Source of the DNA: DATCLS01 sp036563805
GTDB taxonomy: Bacteria > Actinomycetota > Acidimicrobiia > Acidimicrobiales > VFJN01
Reading direction: 5' to 3'
Length of the DNA: 53,323 nucleotides
Assembly (NCBI GenBank): GCA_036563805.1
Contig: DATCLS010000074.1
Span: 1 to 53,323, forward strand
Part shown: in pieces, positions 8,323 to 17,829 of the stretch
Position numbering within the stretch: position 1 is the stretch's first letter
How the letters are laid out: every line of letters starts with the position of its first letter
Program-made: the position numbers and the translations under genes
The notes under the pieces: model-generated
Database searches by the model: none
The model's input: only the letters and a program-made list of their open reading frames with translations
What the model was told of the DNA's origin: nothing

Positions 8323-9045
8323 TCACGCCGAGGGTACGCCTCCGTACCGCCGGTCGCGGCCCTGGTACTCGCGGATCGCCTCGAACAGGTGCTGGCGGCG
8401 GAAGTCGGGCCACAGGATGTCCATGAACACCAGCTCGCTGTAGGCGATCTCCCACAGCAGGAAGTTCGACACCCGGTACTCGCCCGACGTGCGCACGACC
8501 AGGTCGGGGTCGGGCATCTCGGGGTCGTAGAGGTGGGCCCGCAGGGTCTTCTCGGTGATCTTGTCGGCGGGCGTGCCCTGGCGGACCAGCTCGCGCACCG
8601 CGTCGACGATCTCGGCCCGCCCCCCGTAGTTGAAGGCCAGGCCGAGCGTCATCGTGGTGTTGTTGCGGGTGAGCTCGACGGCCTCGTCGATGCGGCGCAG
8701 CACCCGGCGCGGGACCCGCCAGTCGCGCCGGCCCACGAACCGCACCCGCACACCCCGCTCGTGCAGCTCGTCTCGCCGCTTGAGCAGGACCGACTCGTTG
8801 AAGTTCATGAGGAAGCGGACCTCGTCGCGCGGCCGCTTCCAGTTCTCGGTCGAGAACGCGTAGACGGTCAGCCACTCGACCCCGGCCTCGATCGCCCCCT
8901 CGACGGTGTCGAAGAGCGCCTCCTCGGCGGCCGTGTGCCCGGCGGTACGGGGCAGCCCCTGGCGCTGGGCCCAGCGGCCGTTGCCGTCCATCACGCACGC
9001 GATGTGCCTGGGGACGCGCTCGGGGTCGATGCCGTCGGGGACCAT
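8323..9045 (-). CDS. uppS: isoprenyl transferase (undecaprenyl diphosphate synthase family)
   Basis: This 240-aa cis-prenyltransferase condenses isopentenyl diphosphate onto an allylic diphosphate to make the lipid carrier for cell-wall synthesis. Family motifs are intact: HIACVMDGNGRWA with catalytic Asp20, AFSTENWKRP, and the C-terminal DLVVRTSGEYRVSNFLLW segment for IPP binding. In actinobacteria such enzymes may make either a short (farnesyl) or a long (decaprenyl) product, and chain length cannot be told from motifs. It precedes recO and diverges from a BrkB-like gene. Start ATG 9045 has a -10-like box 6 nt upstream. Confidence 0.95.
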   Translation of the reverse strand: MVPDGIDPERVPRHIACVMDGNGRWAQRQGLPRTAGHTAAEEALFDTVEGAIEAGVEWLTVYAFSTENWKRPRDEVRFLMNFNESVLLKRRDELHERGVRVRFVGRRDWRVPRRVLRRIDEAVELTRNNTTMTLGLAFNYGGRAEIVDAVRELVRQGTPADKITEKTLRAHLYDPEMPDPDLVVRTSGEYRVSNFLLWEIAYSELVFMDILWPDFRRQHLFEAIREYQGRDRRYGGVPSA

Positions 9046-9051
9046 CGTGGC

Positions 9052-9057
9052 AAACTA
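9052..9057 (-). promoter_or_regulatory. candidate -10 box for leaderless uppS
   Basis: TAGTTT on the minus strand ends 6 nt before ATG 9045. It lies in the 105-bp gap to the divergent BrkB-like gene. Confidence 0.45.
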
Positions 9058-9150
9058 CCTCCGCTAACGGGTAAGGCGCGGGGGCAGCAGGATCGCACGC
9101 GGTGTCGGCCGGCGCACAGCGGCCGGCCATTGACGTTGCCGGAGGCCCCC

Positions 9151-10056
9151 ATGCTCGACGCCCTCGCCCGCCGGTTCCCGTGGCTGGCCCCGGCCGTCGC
9201 GGTGCACCAGCGCGTGTCGGCCGTCGGCGGCGGTCCCCTGGCGGCGTCGCTGGCCCTGGCCGGGTTCCTGTCGCTGTTCCCGCTGCTGCTGGTCGGCATC
9301 GCCGTGCTGGGCTTCGTCTCGGCCGGCGACGTCGACTTCGCGGGACGCGTCGTCGAGGACATGGGGCTGGAGGGCGAGGCCGCCGACCAGGTCCTCGACG
9401 CCATCCACACGGCCGAGGGCAGCCGCCGGGCGGCGACGGTGGTCGGGCTGGCGGGCCTGGCCTGGGCGGGGCTCGGGGTCGTCGGCGCGCTCGACGCCGC
9501 CCTCAACGCCCCCTGGCAGGTGACCGGGAAAGGGCTCGCCAGCCGGCTGTTCGGCGCCGCCTGGCTGGCCGGGGCCGGGCTGCTGTTCCTCGGGACGCTG
9601 GCGCTCGCCCCGCTCCTGGCGGTGCTGCCCGGGCCGGCGGCCGTGCCCGCGGTCCTGGTCGGGTTCGGGCTCGACCTGGTCCTGCTGCTGTGGATGTTCT
9701 CCACGCTGACCAACGTCGCCGTCCCCTGGCGGGCGCACGTCCCCGGCGCCCTGCTGGGGGCGGTGGCGCTCGAGGTGCTCAAGCTGGTGGGCGGGCTGTA
9801 CGTGCCGCGGCTGGTGGCCTCGTCGTCGGCCCTGTACGGCTCGATCGGCGTGGTCTTCGCCATCCTCGCCTGGCTGCTGCTCATGGCCCGCCTGGTCGTC
9901 TACGCGGCCACCGTCAACGTCGTCCGCTACGAGGCCGGGCACGGCACCGTGACCGTCGACATCCAGGTGCCCCACATCGCGGGCGCGATCCCGGTCGAGA
10001 CGACCCGGGGCGGCGCGGTGGCCGAGACGACCGAGGCCCCCGGCCCGGAGGCGTAG
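9151..10056 (+). CDS. YihY/BrkB-family inner-membrane protein
   Basis: This 301-aa protein has about six membrane helices, with the first strongly hydrophobic segment around residues 30-55 (LAASLALAGFLSLFPLLLVG). It has the family feature GxxxSLYGSIGVVFAILAWL near residues 225-250, written here as ASSSALYGSIGVVFAILAWL. Homologues were once called ribonuclease BN by mistake; their role in the envelope is not settled. ATG 9151 is chosen because GGAGG lies 5 nt upstream; the frame is open further upstream but without a ribosome site. The cytoplasmic tail is short and Glu/Pro-rich. Confidence 0.88.
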   Translation: MLDALARRFPWLAPAVAVHQRVSAVGGGPLAASLALAGFLSLFPLLLVGIAVLGFVSAGDVDFAGRVVEDMGLEGEAADQVLDAIHTAEGSRRAATVVGLAGLAWAGLGVVGALDAALNAPWQVTGKGLASRLFGAAWLAGAGLLFLGTLALAPLLAVLPGPAAVPAVLVGFGLDLVLLLWMFSTLTNVAVPWRAHVPGALLGAVALEVLKLVGGLYVPRLVASSSALYGSIGVVFAILAWLLLMARLVVYAATVNVVRYEAGHGTVTVDIQVPHIAGAIPVETTRGGAVAETTEAPGPEA

Positions 10057-10209
10057 CGGCGGCCGTCGAGCGGCGGTTTTCGGGACCTTGGACCCGGTCG
10101 CGCCGGGAAGGGACGCGAGCGGTCCGGCGTTGTTCGTGGTGGACGCCGCCGGGCAGGATCTTGGCGGCGAGGAGCGTGACGCCACGGGACGACGACGAGG
10201 AGGCATGCC

Positions 10210-10371
10210 GTGCCAATCGACGACGTGGTACCCGACGAGGAGCGCGAGGTCGATCTGGTGGTCGACGACCACCAGGATCCCGGCGCTCAGAACCCGGACG
10301 TCGACCTCTTCGCGCCCGACGACGTGTGGGAGCCCGCCAGCCTGGAGCCGGAGCCCGAGCGGCCGGTCTGA
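10210..10371 (+). CDS. small acidic protein (53 aa), unknown function
   Basis: GTG 10210 sits 6 nt after GAGGAGG, one of the best ribosome sites in the window, and opens a 53-codon frame ending TGA 10371. The product is very acidic: VDLVVDDHQDPGAQNPDVD, then LFAPDDVWEPASLEPEPERPV, with about 17 Asp/Glu against 3 Arg. Codons use G or C at most third positions, as in neighbouring genes. No membrane helix or known motif. It is 153 bp downstream of the BrkB-like gene. The evidence is the ribosome site and codon use only, so the call is tentative. Confidence 0.5.
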   Translation: MPIDDVVPDEEREVDLVVDDHQDPGAQNPDVDLFAPDDVWEPASLEPEPERPV

Positions 10372-10395
10372 CCCGCCGCCGGACACAGCTCGCAC

Positions 10396-10428
10396 CATAC
10401 GTATGTGATCGACACGTATGTGATCGAC
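10396..10428 (+). repeat. palindrome plus 15-bp tandem duplication
   Basis: CATACGTATG (10396-10405) is a perfect palindrome. It overlaps two head-to-tail copies of ACGTATGTGATCGAC (10399-10413 and 10414-10428). The block is much more AT-rich than its surroundings, and it lies about 155 bp before the AddB-like start, so it could be an operator. Confidence 0.7.
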
Positions 10429-10430
10429 CC

Positions 10431-10463
10431 GGTCGGGCCGGCCCGCCACGGGCCGGCCCGATC
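10431..10463 (+). terminator. strong GC-rich hairpin
   Basis: TCGGGCCGGCCCG (10433-10445), loop CCA, and its exact reverse complement (10449-10461) form a 13-bp stem. The stem sits downstream of the 53-aa gene and upstream of the AddB-like gene. It lacks a T-tract, which is common for GC-rich actinobacterial terminators. Confidence 0.55.
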
Positions 10464-10547
10464 CATCGGTGGGGCGGTGCCCCGTGGGCCCGCACGTGGC
10501 CCGGTGCGCCGCCCCAGGCCGACCGGCCCGGTCGCCGCCGGTCGCCC

Positions 10548-10574
10548 TTGAGTGTCACAGGGGCTGCCTAGCCT
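10548..10574 (+). promoter_or_regulatory. promoter for the addB-addA-like operon, leaderless
   Basis: TTGAGT (10548-10553) and TAGCCT (10569-10574) are spaced 15 bp. TAGCCT ends 7 nt before GTG 10582, so the transcript should begin at or next to the start codon. Confidence 0.5.
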
Positions 10575-10581
10575 GGCGGCC

Positions 10582-13500
10582 GTGTCCATCGAGGTCGTCA
10601 CCACCCGCTACGGCCGCCCGGCGTTGCGTGCGCTGCGCGATCTCGTCGCGGCCGCCAAGGGCGGCGAGCCGCTGGCCCCCGTGACCGTCGTCGTGCCCTC
10701 CAACCACGTCGGCGTCACCGCCCGGCGCCTGCTGGCCGCGGGGGTCGACAGCGGCGACGGCGGGGACGGTGACGCTGCGGGCGGCGCCGGTTACGGCACG
10801 GGCGGGGGCGCCGGTGACGGCATCGCTGGGGGTGCGGGGCGCCCGGGCCCCCGGGGCGTGGCAGGCGTGTCTTTCCTCACCCCCTACCGACTGGCCGAGC
10901 TGCTCGGCGCCCCCCAGCTGGCGGCCGCCGGGCGGCGCCCGGTGTCGACTCCGGTCGTGGCCGCCGCGCTGCGACGGGCCCTGGCCCGCGACGCGGGCGT
11001 GTTCGCGCCGGTGGCCGAGCACCCGGCCACCGAGACCGCGCTGGTGTCGGCGTTCGCCGAGCTGTCCGACGTGTCGCCGGCGGGACTCGAGGCGCTGACT
11101 CGGGCGGGGCGGCGGGCGGCCGACGTCGTGCGTCTCTACCGGCAGGCACGCGCCACGCTCGCCGAGGGCTGGTACGACGAGAGCGACCTCGTCGCCGCCG
11201 CGGTCGAAGGCGCCGAGGCGGGCCGTCCGCCGGTCGACGAGCTCGGCCACGTGGTCGTCTACCTGGTGCAGGACCTCGACCAGCGCCAGGCCCGGCTGCT
11301 GCGGGCGGTGGCCGGCCGCCGGCCGACGACCGTCGTTGCCGCCCTGACCGGCGCGCCCGCCGCCGACGCCGGCGTGCTGCGCTCGCTCGACCGGCTCGGG
11401 TGCCCGGCCCCAGCCGATCCCGGCGGTGCGCGTCCGGGTGGTGATCCCGGCCCGGGCGTTCCGCCGGCAGGAGGGGGCGATCCCGGTGGTGCGCCGGGCG
11501 CCATCCCGGTCGCCCCGGGGCGGACGCGGGTGCTCACGGCCTCCGACGCCGACGAGGAGGTCCGGGCCGCGGTCCGGGCGATCGTCGAGGCCACGCGCCA
11601 GGGCACGCCGCTGGGACGCATCGCCGTGCTGTACGGCTCGACCGAGCCCTACGGGCGCCTCGTGCACGAGCACCTGGCGGCCGCGGGCATCGCCCGCAAC
11701 GGCACCGCCGTCCGCCCGCTGGCCGCGAGCGCCGTCGGCCGCCTGCTGCTCGACCTGTTGGCGCTGCCCGACCACAACTTCCGGCGATCCGACGTCATGG
11801 GCCTGCTGGCCCGGTCCGCGCTGCGGGGCCCGGACGGGCCGGCCCCCGTCGGCCAGTGGGAGCGGCTGACCCGCGAGGCCGGCGTGGTCGCCGGGCGCGG
11901 CGACTGGGACGGGCTGCTCCGCCGGCTGGCCGACGGCCTCGACCTCCGGGCCCAAGAGGTCGAAGCGCACGCCGCCGCCACGGCCCCCGACCCCGATCCT
12001 GCGGCGGAGCCCGGCCCCGACGCCGCGGCCCCCGCTGAGGGCGCCGACGGACTCGGCGCCACCCAGCTCGCCCTCGCCCTGGACGAGCCGGGTGCGCCGG
12101 CCGAGGGGGGTGCGCCCGCCGCGCCGGGGACGCCCGCCGAGGGGGGAGCGGCCGAGCCGGGGCTGGCCGACGAGCCGCGGCCCGGCGCCGCCGGCGAGGA
12201 CGGCGGCGACCCCGGGCTCCTCGACGAGACCGGGCCCGACGAGCTGGGCGCCGAGCCGCTGATCCGCTACGCCAACGCGCTGCGGCGCCAGGCGGCCAGC
12301 GCCCGGCAGCTCCGGGCGGTCGTCCTCGGGCTGATCGACGCCCTCACGACCGCCGAGGCCGACCCCCAGCCGTGGCGGGCCCGGGTCGACTGGGTCCGCG
12401 ACCTGGCCGCCCCCTTCCTCGGCGACGACCGCACCCACTGGCCGGCCGCCGAGGTCAAGGCGGCCGACGCCGTCGAGGCCGCGCTCGACCGCCTGGCCAC
12501 GCTCGACGCCATCGACGCTCCGCCGACGCTCGACGTGTTCCGCCGCACCCTCACGCTCGAGCTCGACGCCGACCTGGGCCGGGTCGGCCGCCTGGGCGAG
12601 GGCGTGCTCGTCGCCCCCCTGTCGTTCGGGGTCGGGCTCGACCTCGACCTCGTGGTCGTGCTCGGCATGGCCGAGGGCACGCTCCCCGGCCCGGTCCGCG
12701 ACGACTCGCTGCTGCCCGACGGCGAGCGCAAGTGGGCGGGGGGCGAGCTGCCGCTCCGCCGCGACCGGATCGGCCGCGACCAGCGCCACCTGTGGGCCGC
12801 CCTGGGTGGCGCCGAGCGCCACCTGCTGTGCGCGCCCCGCGGCGACCTGCGGGTCAGCAACGAGCGGGTGGCGTCGCGCTGGCTGCTGGCCGCCGCCTCG
12901 GCCCTGCACGGCACCCCCGTGACCGCCGACGAGCTCGGCACCCTGCACGCCGACTGGCTCGACAACGTCCCCTCGTTCGCCCACGCCGTCACCCACGCGC
13001 CGTTCCCGGCCACCGAGCAGGACTACCGGCTCCGGGTCGGCCCCGCCCGGGCCCCCGACCCGATCGCCGCGGCCGGCGCCGAGGTGATCGCCGCCCGGCG
13101 CAGCCGGGCGTTCACCCGGTTCGACGGCAACCTGGCCGGCGCCGGGGTGCCCTCGCCCACCGAGACCACGGTCTCGTCCACCCGCCTCGAGGGGTGGGCG
13201 ATCTGCCCGTTCGCCTACTTCGTCCGCCACCTGCTACGGGTCGAGCCGGTCGACGACCCCGAGCGCCAGCTGACCATCACCGCCCTCGACCGCGGCTCGC
13301 TCGTCCACGAGGTTCTCGACCGGTTCGTCAGCGCCGTGCTGGCCCGTTCGCCCGACGCGCGCCCGGGGCCCGGCGAGCCCTGGAGCGCCGACGACCACGC
13401 CACCATGGCCGCGCTGGCCGCCGAGGTGTCCGACGACTACGAGCAGCGCGGCCTCACGGGCAGGCCGGTGTTCTGGCGGCGCGACCGTGCCCAGATCATG

Positions 13501-14178
13501 GCCCTGGTCGACCGGTTCCTGCGCGAGGACGACCGGCGGCGCCGCCAGACACGCACCCGCCCGCTGGCCGCCGAGCTGCGCTTCGGGCGCGACGGCGCCG
13601 AGCTCGGCCCGGTCGAGATGGCCCTGGCCGACGGCCGCGTCCTCCGCTTCAGCGGGGCCGTCGACCGGCTGGACGTCGCCGAGGACGGCACCCTCCACGT
13701 CCTCGACTACAAGACCGGCGGCTCCCGCCCCTACGCCACGCTCGGCCCCGACGACCCCGACCAGCGGGGCACGCGGCTCCAGCTGGCGGTCTACGGGCAG
13801 GCGGCCCGGGCGTTCCACGGGCGGCCCGACGCGCCGGTCCGGGCCGAGTACTGGTTCGTGTCCGACCGCGAGGGCTTCGCCCGCAAGGGCTACGCGGTCG
13901 ACGACGCGGTGCTTGAGCGGGTCGGTACCACGCTGACGACGATCGTGACCGGCATCGAGAACGGGGTGTTCCCCGCCCGGCCGGAGGACACCGGCGTCCC
14001 GTGGGTGACCTGCGAGTACTGCGACCCCGACGGGCTGGGCGTGACCGACCTTCGCCGGGCGTGGGAGCGCAAGCGCGACGACCCCCTCGTCGCTCCCTAC
14101 GCCCAGCTGGCCGAGCCCCGGCCCGACGACGAGCCCACCCCCGCCCCGGCCGTCGTCCTCGAGGGGGCGGCCCGATGA
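10582..14178 (+). CDS. AddB-like PD-(D/E)XK nuclease subunit of a double-strand-break repair complex
   Basis: This 1198-aa protein resembles AddB, partner of the AddA helicase-nuclease that resects double-strand breaks for recombination. The N-terminal helicase-like fold has no Walker A motif (the expected site reads VVPSNHVGVTARRL), so it is probably not an active ATPase. A disordered Pro/Ala/Gly insert lies near 465-555. The C-terminal nuclease is intact: GAVDRLDV, LHVLDYKTGG, then Gln in RLQLAVYGQA. The cysteines that staple AddB with an iron-sulfur cluster are Cys875 (WAICPF) and Cys1144/Cys1147 (CEYC), but the fourth position is Gly1153. ATGA overlap with the next gene. An extended start at 10552 would cover the promoter, so GTG 10582 is chosen. 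Confidence 0.85.
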   Translation: MSIEVVTTRYGRPALRALRDLVAAAKGGEPLAPVTVVVPSNHVGVTARRLLAAGVDSGDGGDGDAAGGAGYGTGGGAGDGIAGGAGRPGPRGVAGVSFLTPYRLAELLGAPQLAAAGRRPVSTPVVAAALRRALARDAGVFAPVAEHPATETALVSAFAELSDVSPAGLEALTRAGRRAADVVRLYRQARATLAEGWYDESDLVAAAVEGAEAGRPPVDELGHVVVYLVQDLDQRQARLLRAVAGRRPTTVVAALTGAPAADAGVLRSLDRLGCPAPADPGGARPGGDPGPGVPPAGGGDPGGAPGAIPVAPGRTRVLTASDADEEVRAAVRAIVEATRQGTPLGRIAVLYGSTEPYGRLVHEHLAAAGIARNGTAVRPLAASAVGRLLLDLLALPDHNFRRSDVMGLLARSALRGPDGPAPVGQWERLTREAGVVAGRGDWDGLLRRLADGLDLRAQEVEAHAAATAPDPDPAAEPGPDAAAPAEGADGLGATQLALALDEPGAPAEGGAPAAPGTPAEGGAAEPGLADEPRPGAAGEDGGDPGLLDETGPDELGAEPLIRYANALRRQAASARQLRAVVLGLIDALTTAEADPQPWRARVDWVRDLAAPFLGDDRTHWPAAEVKAADAVEAALDRLATLDAIDAPPTLDVFRRTLTLELDADLGRVGRLGEGVLVAPLSFGVGLDLDLVVVLGMAEGTLPGPVRDDSLLPDGERKWAGGELPLRRDRIGRDQRHLWAALGGAERHLLCAPRGDLRVSNERVASRWLLAAASALHGTPVTADELGTLHADWLDNVPSFAHAVTHAPFPATEQDYRLRVGPARAPDPIAAAGAEVIAARRSRAFTRFDGNLAGAGVPSPTETTVSSTRLEGWAICPFAYFVRHLLRVEPVDDPERQLTITALDRGSLVHEVLDRFVSAVLARSPDARPGPGEPWSADDHATMAALAAEVSDDYEQRGLTGRPVFWRRDRAQIMALVDRFLREDDRRRRQTRTRPLAAELRFGRDGAELGPVEMALADGRVLRFSGAVDRLDVAEDGTLHVLDYKTGGSRPYATLGPDDPDQRGTRLQLAVYGQAARAFHGRPDAPVRAEYWFVSDREGFARKGYAVDDAVLERVGTTLTTIVTGIENGVFPARPEDTGVPWVTCEYCDPDGLGVTDLRRAWERKRDDPLVAPYAQLAEPRPDDEPTPAPAVVLEGAAR

Positions 14179-17100
14179 CCGGCGCCGACACGCCCACCGA
14201 CGCCGGCGACGCCGGCCATGCGGGCGACGCCGACGGCCGGGCCACGGTCATCCCCCTGGCCGGGCGGCCCGACCGCCCGGCGCGCGAGCGCATCGCCGCC
14301 TCGCTGGGCGAGACGCTGTTCGTCGAGGCCGGCGCCGGCTCCGGCAAGACCCGGGCGCTGGTCGAGCGCATCGTGGCCCTGGTGACGACCGGCGAGGTCC
14401 GGCTGGCCGAGATCGCCGCCATCACGTTCACCGAGAAGGCGGCAGCCGAGCTGCGCGACCGCGTCCGCCGCCAGCTCGACGCCGAGCGGCAGCGGGCGCT
14501 CGACGCCGGCGAGGCGGTGATCGCCGAGCGGTGCGCCGTGGCCCTCGACGACCTCGACGGCGCCGCCATCGGCACGCTGCACGCCTTCGCCCAGCGCATC
14601 CTCACCGAGCACCCGATCGAAGCGGGGCTGCCGCCCCGGGTCGAGGTGCTCGACGAGGTGGCCTCGGCCGTGGCGTTCGACGACCGCTGGGCGTCGTTCG
14701 TCGACGAGCTGCTTGCCGACCCGGCGGTCGAGCGGTCGCTGCTGCTGGCCACGGCCGCCGGCGTCCGCACCAGCGCCCTGCGCATGATCGCCGTCGCCTT
14801 CAACGAGAACTGGGACCTGGCCGTCGACCACGCCCCCGCCGACGCCCCCGAGCCGCCGATCTGGGAGCCCCGGCTCGACGCGCTGCTCGACGACCTCGAC
14901 GGCATCTGCGCCGAGTGCGAGCACTGCCAGGACGAGACCGACCGCCTCTTCGACACGATCACCCGGCTGCGCGACTGGGGCGCCCGGCTCCGGAGCGCCA
15001 GCGACGAGTACACCCGCCTGTCGCTGCTGGCCGTCGAGGGCGGCCGACCGAAGGAGAAGGCGAGCAACCGCGGCGCCAAGTCCAAGTGGGCTGACGGGCA
15101 CGACCTGGCCGGGCTCCGCGCCCGCATCGACGACCTGACCGCCGCCTGCGAGGCGCTCCGCAACGAGGTGGCGCTCGCCGCGGTCACCCGGCTGGCGGTC
15201 GAGCTCCGCCGGTTCACGCTCGACGCCGCGGCCGAGCGGCGGGCGGCCGGCCAGCTCGAGTTCCACGACCTGCTGGTCCTCGCCCGCCAGACGCTGCGCA
15301 ACCCCGAGACCGGGCCCCGGGTCCGCCGGGCCCTGCACGAGCGCTACCGGCGCCTCCTGATCGACGAGTTCCAGGACACCGACCCGATCCAGATCGAGCT
15401 GGCCGTTCTCATCGCCAGCTCCGACCCCGACGCCGGGTCCAAGCCGTGGCACGAGATCGATCCCAAGCCCGGGCACCTGTTCTTCGTCGGCGACCCCAAG
15501 CAGTCCATCTACCGGTTCCGCCGGGCCGACATCTCGCTGTTCCTGCGGGCCGCCGAACGGTTCGGCGCCGACGGGCGCCGCTTGGCGCTCACCACCAACC
15601 ACCGGGCCGGTGCCCCCATCATCGAGGCCGTCAACCACGTCTTCGGCCGGCTGATCCAGCCGGGCGAGCGCGCCGGCCTGCCTTCCCAGCCGAGCTACGA
15701 GCCGTTCGTGGCCGCCCGGGGCGGCCCGCCCAGCGGCCCGCCGGTCAGCGTCATGGGCCGGCTCGCCCACACCGACGGGCCGCGGGCGGCCGAGCTGCGG
15801 GCCCGCGAGTCGGCCGACGTCGCCGCGACCATCCAGCGGGCCCTGCGCGAGGGCTGGATGGTCGACCGCTCGCCCGATTGGACCCGGCCCGACTGGCAGC
15901 CGGCGCGGGCGGGCGACATCACGATCCTGGTGCCGACCCGCACGGTCCTCCCCGCCCTCGAGGACGCGCTGGCGGCGGCCGGCATCGCCTACCGGGCCGA
16001 GTCCGCCTCGCTGGTCTACGCCAGCCGGCTCGTCCGCGACGTGCTGCTCACGCTGCGGGCCATCGACGACCCCACCGACCAGCTCACGATCGTGGCGTCG
16101 CTGCGCTCGCCGCTGTTCGCCTGTGGCGACGACGACCTGTTCACGTTCCGCAACCACCACGGCGGGCGTTTCGACTACACGCGCCCCCAACCCGACGGCC
16201 TGCCCGACGACCACCCCGTGACCCGGGGGCTCGCCTACCTGCGCGAGCTGCACGAGGCCCGGCTCTGGCGCACGCCCAGCGAGCTGATCGACCGGGTCGT
16301 GCGCGACCGCCGCGTCCTCGAGCTCGGCGAGGCCGAGGGCCGGGCCCGCGACCTGTGGCGGCGCATCCGGTTCGTGATCGACCAGGCCCGGGCGTGGACC
16401 GAGACGACCGACGGCACGCTCCGCCAATACCTGGCGTGGGTGCGCCAGCAGACCGGCGACGGGGCCCGGGTGGCCGAGGCGGTCCTGCCCGAGACGGATG
16501 ACGACGCCGTGCGGATCATGACGATCCACGCCGCCAAGGGCCTGCAGTTCCCGATCACGATCGTCGCCGGCCTGTCCACCCGGCCCTACCGGCGGCGTGC
16601 CGAGGCCGAGGTGGCCTGGCCGCCCGGCGAGCCCTGCATCATCACCATCGGCAAGAAGGTCACGTCCGAGGCGTTCGAGGCCTGGAAGCCCGTCGACGAG
16701 CAGATGTCGCACGACGAGCGGGTCCGCCTCCTGTACGTGGCGTGCACCCGGGCCCGCGACCACCTCGTCGTGTCGCTGCACCGGGCCGAGCGGGCGAACC
16801 CGGTCGACGACCCGGCGCGGCTCACCAGCGCCGAGCTGCTCGCCGACGCGGCCGTCGACCTCCTGCCCGTGGTGCCCGACGCCGCCCCGTCCGACACGCC
16901 CGCGCCCCGGGCCGAGCCCGCCGGCGAGGCCGAGCCCGGGCCGCCCGAGCGCACGCCGGCGGGCGCCAACGAGGGCGCAGCGGACGGCGCCGGCGGGGCG
17001 GCGGCCGCGGACGCCCGAGCGCACGCCGAGGAGGGCGCCGCCGACGGTGCCGCCGCCAACGGAGCCGCCGCCGATGCCGCCGAGGACGATGGGCTCCCGC

Positions 17101-17813
17101 CGTTCGACGAGTGGCGGCGCGAGCGCGAGCACGCGCTGGCCGTCAGTGCCCGTCCCCGCACGCTCTCGGCCACCGCCCTCACCGAGGACGGCACCCCCGA
17201 CGCGGCCGACGACCCCGGCCTCCACAAGCGGCCCCGCGACCTCGACCGGCCCGCCTGGCAGAAGGGCCGGTACGGGACGGCGATCGGCCGGGCCGTCCAC
17301 GGCGTCCTCCAGACGATCGACCTCGCCACCGGCGAGGGCTTGGCGGAGGCCGTCGCCGCCCAGGTGGCCGCCGAGGCCGTCACCGGCCACGACGACCACG
17401 TCCGGGCGCTGGTCGAGGCCGCCCTGCGCGCGCCGTCCGTGGCCGAGGCGGCCCGCCGGCCCCACTGGCGCGAGCTGTACGTCGGCATGCCGCTGCCGGG
17501 CGGGCGGGTCCTCGAGGGCTACGTCGACCTGCTCTATCGCCGTGACGACGGCCTCGTCGTCGTCGACTACAAGACCGGGCCCGGGGGCGTCGAGGTCGAC
17601 CTCGACCCTCTCGTCGACCGCTACCGCATCCAGGGCGCCTCCTACGCGCTGGCGGTGGCCGAGACGACGGGCGAGCCGGTGGTCGACGTCGTCTTCGCGT
17701 TCCTGACGCCCGAGGGGCCCGTCGAGCGCGCGCTCGACGGGCTGGACGCCGCCGTCGAGCACGTCCGCCGGCTCGCCGCCTCGGGCGATCCCCGGCTGAC
17801 CGCCGTCGGCTGA
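14175..17813 (+). CDS. AddA-like UvrD-type helicase-nuclease
   Basis: This 1212-aa superfamily 1 helicase carries all motifs in order: Walker A FVEAGAGSGKTRAL (about 49-62), AITFTEKAAAELRDRV, motif II LLIDEFQDTDPIQ, motif III FFVGDPKQSIYRFRRAD, TTNHRAGAPIIEAVN, motif V VRIMTIHAAKGLQFP and motif VI RLLYVACTRARDHLV. A disordered insert (about 910-975) leads to a C-terminal PD-(D/E)XK nuclease with GYVDLL, VVVDYKTGPG and the Gln of QGASYALAV. It translocates and degrades DNA ends together with the AddB-like protein, with which it overlaps by 4 bp. Both nuclease domains look active. Confidence 0.92.
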   Translation: MTGADTPTDAGDAGHAGDADGRATVIPLAGRPDRPARERIAASLGETLFVEAGAGSGKTRALVERIVALVTTGEVRLAEIAAITFTEKAAAELRDRVRRQLDAERQRALDAGEAVIAERCAVALDDLDGAAIGTLHAFAQRILTEHPIEAGLPPRVEVLDEVASAVAFDDRWASFVDELLADPAVERSLLLATAAGVRTSALRMIAVAFNENWDLAVDHAPADAPEPPIWEPRLDALLDDLDGICAECEHCQDETDRLFDTITRLRDWGARLRSASDEYTRLSLLAVEGGRPKEKASNRGAKSKWADGHDLAGLRARIDDLTAACEALRNEVALAAVTRLAVELRRFTLDAAAERRAAGQLEFHDLLVLARQTLRNPETGPRVRRALHERYRRLLIDEFQDTDPIQIELAVLIASSDPDAGSKPWHEIDPKPGHLFFVGDPKQSIYRFRRADISLFLRAAERFGADGRRLALTTNHRAGAPIIEAVNHVFGRLIQPGERAGLPSQPSYEPFVAARGGPPSGPPVSVMGRLAHTDGPRAAELRARESADVAATIQRALREGWMVDRSPDWTRPDWQPARAGDITILVPTRTVLPALEDALAAAGIAYRAESASLVYASRLVRDVLLTLRAIDDPTDQLTIVASLRSPLFACGDDDLFTFRNHHGGRFDYTRPQPDGLPDDHPVTRGLAYLRELHEARLWRTPSELIDRVVRDRRVLELGEAEGRARDLWRRIRFVIDQARAWTETTDGTLRQYLAWVRQQTGDGARVAEAVLPETDDDAVRIMTIHAAKGLQFPITIVAGLSTRPYRRRAEAEVAWPPGEPCIITIGKKVTSEAFEAWKPVDEQMSHDERVRLLYVACTRARDHLVVSLHRAERANPVDDPARLTSAELLADAAVDLLPVVPDAAPSDTPAPRAEPAGEAEPGPPERTPAGANEGAADGAGGAAAADARAHAEEGAADGAAANGAAADAAEDDGLPPFDEWRREREHALAVSARPRTLSATALTEDGTPDAADDPGLHKRPRDLDRPAWQKGRYGTAIGRAVHGVLQTIDLATGEGLAEAVAAQVAAEAVTGHDDHVRALVEAALRAPSVAEAARRPHWRELYVGMPLPGGRVLEGYVDLLYRRDDGLVVVDYKTGPGGVEVDLDPLVDRYRIQGASYALAVAETTGEPVVDVVFAFLTPEGPVERALDGLDAAVEHVRRLAASGDPRLTAVG

Positions 17814-17829
17814 CCGGAAGGAGCGGGCC

